From Deltaproteobacteria bacterium (GTDB lineage Bacteria > Desulfobacterota > Binatia > UBA9968), in the NCBI GenBank assembly GCA_009379725.1, contig WHTF01000022.1:1-40319 (forward strand): a stretch of DNA of 40,319 bases, given 5' to 3'. The translations under genes and the position numbers were made by a program. The notes beneath the pieces were generated by a model. The model was given only the letters and a program-made list of their open reading frames with translations. It was not told the origin of the DNA and ran no database searches. Position 1 is the stretch's first letter. Every line of letters begins with the position of its first letter. Positions 40,152 through 40,319 of the stretch are shown here, piece by piece.

Positions 40152-40319
40152 CTACCCGGAAATTAGCCCCGCTCGTCTAAGTTGCCTCCGTAGCCAAGGC
40201 TCCGGCTGAACGACCTGAAAGGAACGGCACTCATAGTTACTGACCCGTTTGGTCATGCCGCTTTTCCGAACGAATTCCTCCGCTTCCTTCATTAGCTCCT
40301 GTTTCTGTAATTGTTGTTG
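40152..40319 (-). CDS. C-terminal part of an unidentified minus-strand gene (possible)
   Basis: From the right edge of the window a minus-strand frame is open to a TAG at 40152-40154. It encodes about 55 residues (QKQELMKEAEEFVRKSG, then YECRSFQVV and PEPWLRRQLRRAGLISG). The sequence is charged and looks coding, but I do not recognise a family. An internal ATG preceded by AGGAG could alternatively start a 46-residue peptide. The 77 bp between this stop and the amidohydrolase end carry nothing that I recognise. Confidence 0.4.
   Translation of the reverse strand, partial: QQQLQKQELMKEAEEFVRKSGMTKRVSNYECRSFQVVQPEPWLRRQLRRAGLISG

Noticed and set aside
1-40319. CRISPR array, tRNA, rRNA, insertion sequence or prophage
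   Set aside because: No regularly spaced repeats, no cloverleaf-like or ribosomal sequence, and no transposase, integrase or phage protein were found.

Overview
The window is bacterial chromosome with ordinary metabolic genes. It has no rRNA, tRNA, phage, insertion sequence or CRISPR array that I can see. The gene set suggests an uncultured, metabolically versatile soil or groundwater bacterium of a deltaproteobacteria-like lineage (Binatota- or Tectomicrobia-like). The signs are tripartite tricarboxylate (TctA/TctC) parts, many orphan solute-binding proteins, amidohydrolases, an LLM flavin oxidoreductase, HyuA/HyuB, UbiD, a PilT/PilU cluster and two apparent selenoproteins. That placement is inference; no marker gene here settles it. 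Layout: 1-390 is the 3' end of a tctA-type permease gene, followed by a small secreted helix-hairpin-helix protein with a clear terminator. A large FAD/Fe-S D-2-hydroxyacid dehydrogenase and a family 5 uracil-DNA glycosylase lie on the minus strand. Positions 5035-10382 form a TCA segment: fumarase C, a 2Fe-2S ferredoxin-like gene broken by an in-frame TAA, and a three-gene succinate dehydrogenase operon. Positions 10430-15382 (minus) hold pilT, two pilU-like ATPase genes and two paralogous proteins of a family I do not recognise. Positions 15610-20785 (plus) carry an SDR, an aldehyde dehydrogenase, a UbiD-family decarboxylase, an ArsC/Spx-like protein and purC. Positions 20782-21756 (minus) hold two collapsed gene remnants, adenine-deaminase-like and pyroglutamyl-peptidase-like. 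Next come a SugE/Gdx exporter, an ACMSD-like amidohydrolase and a peroxiredoxin-like protein, then (minus) a threonine aldolase with a CADD/PqqC-like diiron-site protein, and (plus) an orphan ABC ATPase and an exported metallo-beta-lactamase-fold protein. Positions 27492-37656 (minus) form an eight-gene catabolic/uptake block: NMT1-type SBP, family 5 SBP, LLM oxidoreductase, HyuA, HyuB, SDR, KDPG-aldolase and an NMT1/Pht5-type SBP. A TctC-type receptor and a second amidohydrolase diverge from it. Most notable: the ArsC-like gene (19484-19831) and the peroxiredoxin-like gene (23342-23845) each have a single in-frame TGA exactly where the family has its catalytic cysteine. Each TGA is followed at the right distance (21 and 16 nt) by a small hairpin whose loop begins AGUU. 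I read both as selenocysteine genes that conventional annotation would truncate or miss. Other points of interest are the unknown paralogue pair beside the pilus motors, a HyuAB-LLM-SDR-KDPG aldolase block, and a divergent promoter pair whose -35 boxes are the two arms of one perfect inverted repeat.
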